Assembly (NCBI GenBank): GCA_017380475.1
Contig: JAFODX010000205.1
Location: forward strand, 1 to 8,473
DNA: 8,473 nt
Source: Clostridia bacterium
GTDB taxonomy: Bacteria > Bacillota > Clostridia > UBA1381
Reading direction: 5' to 3'
In this document: piece after piece, positions 6,759 to 8,473 of the stretch
How the letters are laid out: every line of letters starts with the position of its first letter
Position numbering within the stretch: position 1 is the stretch's first letter
Made by a program: the position numbers and the translations under genes
Notes under the pieces: generated by a model
Databases searched by the model: none
Seen by the model: only the letters and a program-made list of their open reading frames with translations
What the model was told of the DNA's origin: nothing

Positions 6759-8105
6759 ATGAATGAGAAAAGACATATTTTTGAAAGAGACGCAAATGAG
6801 CTATACAAGCCGTTTTCAAAAGACCTTTTCAAGAAATATGGCGTAAAAAGAGGTCTTCGTAATGATGACGAGACCGGTGTTATGGCAGGACTTACTGCGA
6901 TAGGTCAGGTTAACGGTTATTATATGGATGACGGTGAAAAACAGCCGATAGAGGGTGTTTTAAAATACCGTGGCTATAACCTGGCAGATATCGTGGATAA
7001 CTGCGAAAAGGAGCACCGTTTCGGTTATGAAGAGGTCGTATTCCTGCTTTTGTTCGGTAAACTGCCGTCAAAGGAAGAGCTTGACAACTTCAACGAGCTT
7101 ATGGGTGAACTGCGTGCACTTCCTGAAGGCTTTGCAGAGGATATGATATTAAAAGCCCCGTCAGCAAATATTATGAACAAGATTGCAAGAAGTGTGCTTG
7201 CGATGTATTCATATGACGATAACCCTGACGAAACAACGGTAGAAAACATTCTGAGACAGTCAATTGAGCTTATTTCACGTTTGCCGGTTATGGCGGCAGT
7301 GGGTTATCAGGCAAAAAGACATTATCACGACGGCGAGAGTATGTACCTGCACGTTCCGCAGAAGCATCTCTCAACTGCTGAAAACTTCTTGTATATGATT
7401 CGTCCTGACAATAAATATACACGTGAAGAAGCAGAGATGCTTGATGTATTGCTTATGGTTCAGGCAGAGCACGGCGGCGGTAACAACAGTGCATTTACAA
7501 CTCGTGTTGTTTCATCATCAGGAACTGATACATACAGTGCAATTGCAGCTGCAATAGGTTCATTAAAGGGCCCCAAGCACGGTGGTGCAAATGCAAAGGT
7601 GCTTGGTATGATGGAGGAAATAAAAACAAACGTATCAGATTGGGAAGACGAGGCAGAGGTAACGGCATACCTTGAAAAGATTCTCCGTAAGGAGGCATAT
7701 GACGGTTCAGGTCTTGTTTATGGTATGGGCCATGCTATTTATACATATTCAGACCCACGTTGCGTACTCCTGAAAGAACACGCAGCAACATTGGCAGACA
7801 ATAACCCTGAATGGCAGAAAGAGTTTGCTTTGTATAACCTTGTTGAAAAGCTTACACCTGATTGCTTCAAGCGTGTAAAGAACAACAACAAGGTAATGTG
7901 TGCAAATGTGGATATGTATTCAGGCTTTGTTTATAAGATGCTTGGCATAGCACCTGAAATGTATACACCGTTATTTGCGATTTCAAGAATTGCCGGCTGG
8001 TGTGCGCACCGTCTTGAAGAAACAATCGGATGTTCAAGAATTATCCGTCCGGCGTATAAATCTATTGCTGAAAAGAGAAAATATGTTCCGATAGAGGAGA
8101 GATAA
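6759..8105 (+). CDS. gltA: Citrate synthase (Si-type, citrate/2-methylcitrate synthase family)
   Basis: Condenses acetyl-CoA with oxaloacetate to citrate and CoA, the entry step of the oxidative TCA branch that leads to 2-oxoglutarate and glutamate in anaerobes. The 448-residue protein has the family active site in order: His238 in QAEHGGGNNS (substrate-binding His), His274 in GPKHGGAN, His325 in YGMGHAIYTYSDPR, with Arg334 of the DPR triplet, and Asp385 in NVDMYSG. Arg430 in IIRPAYK is a likely further carboxylate contact. The sequence after the third histidine is GHAIY rather than GHRVY of E. coli-type enzymes; eukaryotic citrate synthases also have Ala there. No N-terminal zinc-like or NADH-site extension is obvious. 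It is about the usual length for clostridial members. 2-Methylcitrate synthase activity cannot be excluded, but no prp genes are present here. The gene is followed 6 bp later by the next ORF, so translation of the two is probably coupled. Confidence 0.9.
   Translation: MNEKRHIFERDANELYKPFSKDLFKKYGVKRGLRNDDETGVMAGLTAIGQVNGYYMDDGEKQPIEGVLKYRGYNLADIVDNCEKEHRFGYEEVVFLLLFGKLPSKEELDNFNELMGELRALPEGFAEDMILKAPSANIMNKIARSVLAMYSYDDNPDETTVENILRQSIELISRLPVMAAVGYQAKRHYHDGESMYLHVPQKHLSTAENFLYMIRPDNKYTREEAEMLDVLLMVQAEHGGGNNSAFTTRVVSSSGTDTYSAIAAAIGSLKGPKHGGANAKVLGMMEEIKTNVSDWEDEAEVTAYLEKILRKEAYDGSGLVYGMGHAIYTYSDPRCVLLKEHAATLADNNPEWQKEFALYNLVEKLTPDCFKRVKNNNKVMCANVDMYSGFVYKMLGIAPEMYTPLFAISRIAGWCAHRLEETIGCSRIIRPAYKSIAEKRKYVPIEER
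8095..8099 (+). promoter_or_regulatory. Ribosome binding site for the glycosyltransferase, inside the citrate synthase 3' end
   Basis: AGGAG at 8095-8099 lies within the last codons of the citrate synthase gene and 12 nt before the ATG at 8112, a longer spacing than usual. The in-frame TAA at 8103-8105 excludes an earlier start. The arrangement favours reinitiation by ribosomes that finish citrate synthase. Confidence 0.6.
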
Positions 8106-8111
8106 CGGATA

Positions 8112-8473
8112 ATGAAAGATAAAGTAAACATTCTCGGCGTATGGGTAGACATGGTGAATATTCCACGTGCGGCAGACAGAATAATGCAGTTCTTTAACGA
8201 AGAAGGTCTTCACAAGGTATATACACCCAATTCAGAGATAATAATGGCAGCGTATAAGAATGATGAGTTCCGTGATGTTTTGAACAATGCAGAGCTTCTT
8301 ACCGCTGACGGAATCGGTGTAGTGTATGCATCAAAGATACTTGGCAAGCCCATAAGCGAGCGTGCCGCAGGCTATGATATAGCCTGTGAGGTTTTAGACC
8401 GTATCAAGGGTACTTCAAGAGGCGTGTTCCTTTTTGGCGGAAAACCGGGTGTTGCAGAAATTGCAAAGGAAAA
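8112..8473 (+). CDS. WecG/TagA/CpsF-family glycosyltransferase (N-terminal part, cut by window end)
   Basis: The first 120 residues of a glycosyltransferase family 26 protein. Characterised members (TagA, WecG) transfer N-acetylmannosamine or a related sugar from a UDP donor to an undecaprenyl-diphosphate-linked GlcNAc at the inner face of the membrane, an early step in wall teichoic acid or surface polysaccharide synthesis. The family pattern is clear: VNILGVWVD (5-13), the substrate-pocket TPNSEI (38-43), LTADGIGVVYASKILG (63-78) with Asp66, the proposed catalytic base in TagA, RAAGYD (84-89), and FLFGGKPGVAE (106-116). Full members are about 240 residues, so roughly half is missing beyond the window edge. 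No signal peptide is present; the family acts as peripheral membrane proteins. Exact sugar and acceptor are unknown. It is the last visible gene of the operon, and its role may relate more to genes beyond the window. Confidence 0.88.
   Translation, partial: MKDKVNILGVWVDMVNIPRAADRIMQFFNEEGLHKVYTPNSEIIMAAYKNDEFRDVLNNAELLTADGIGVVYASKILGKPISERAAGYDIACEVLDRIKGTSRGVFLFGGKPGVAEIAKE

Noticed and set aside
1..8473. Mobile element, CRISPR array, phage or toxin-antitoxin content
   Set aside because: I saw no direct repeats with spacers, transposase motifs, att-like sites or paired small genes, and codon use looks uniform across the genes.

Overview
The window looks like ordinary chromosomal core-type sequence from a Gram-positive anaerobe of the class Clostridia, probably Oscillospiraceae/Ruminococcaceae-like. 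This is inferred from the moderately AT-rich base composition, AAAGGAG-type Shine-Dalgarno sequences, TTGACA/TAAAAT promoters, compact intrinsic terminators with long U-tracts, and a second type IIA topoisomerase pair that is not beside dnaA/recF. The genus cannot be fixed from the sequence alone. I see no mobile element, CRISPR array, tRNA or rRNA.

Layout: (1) Positions 1-51 hold the end of an upstream transcript: a possible CDS tail stopping at 25 and an intrinsic terminator. (2) Positions 103-1302 are a self-contained unit: an extended -10 promoter, one membrane protein of the SLC13/ArsB-like ion-transporter superfamily, and a terminator starting at the base after the stop codon. (3) From about 1332 to the window end there is one apparent operon, all on the plus strand. 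Its promoter is TTGACA-N17-TAAAAT, followed by a leader of about 80 nt. The genes are a ParE/GyrB-type ATPase subunit (1447-3462), a ParC/GyrA-type cleavage subunit (3481-5691), an SGNH/GDSL hydrolase (5711-6739), a Si-type citrate synthase (6759-8105) and a WecG/TagA/CpsF-family glycosyltransferase cut off by the window edge (8112 onward). Gaps are 18, 19, 19 and 6 bp, with no terminator between genes.

Functionally, the two topoisomerase subunits should form an A2B2 enzyme that relaxes or decatenates DNA. It lacks a recognisable GyrA box, so topoisomerase IV is the better label than gyrase. The downstream genes (an esterase-like hydrolase, the entry enzyme of the TCA/glutamate branch and a wall or surface-polysaccharide glycosyltransferase) have no obvious shared pathway with it and look like co-transcribed housekeeping functions.

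No clearly new system is visible. The points most worth a second look are a C-terminal QMSLI peptide on the ParC-like subunit that resembles a sliding-clamp-binding motif, a divergent ATP-binding loop in the ParE-like subunit (GLNGLG instead of GLHGVG), and an awkward start region in which one Shine-Dalgarno sequence serves two out-of-frame ATGs.
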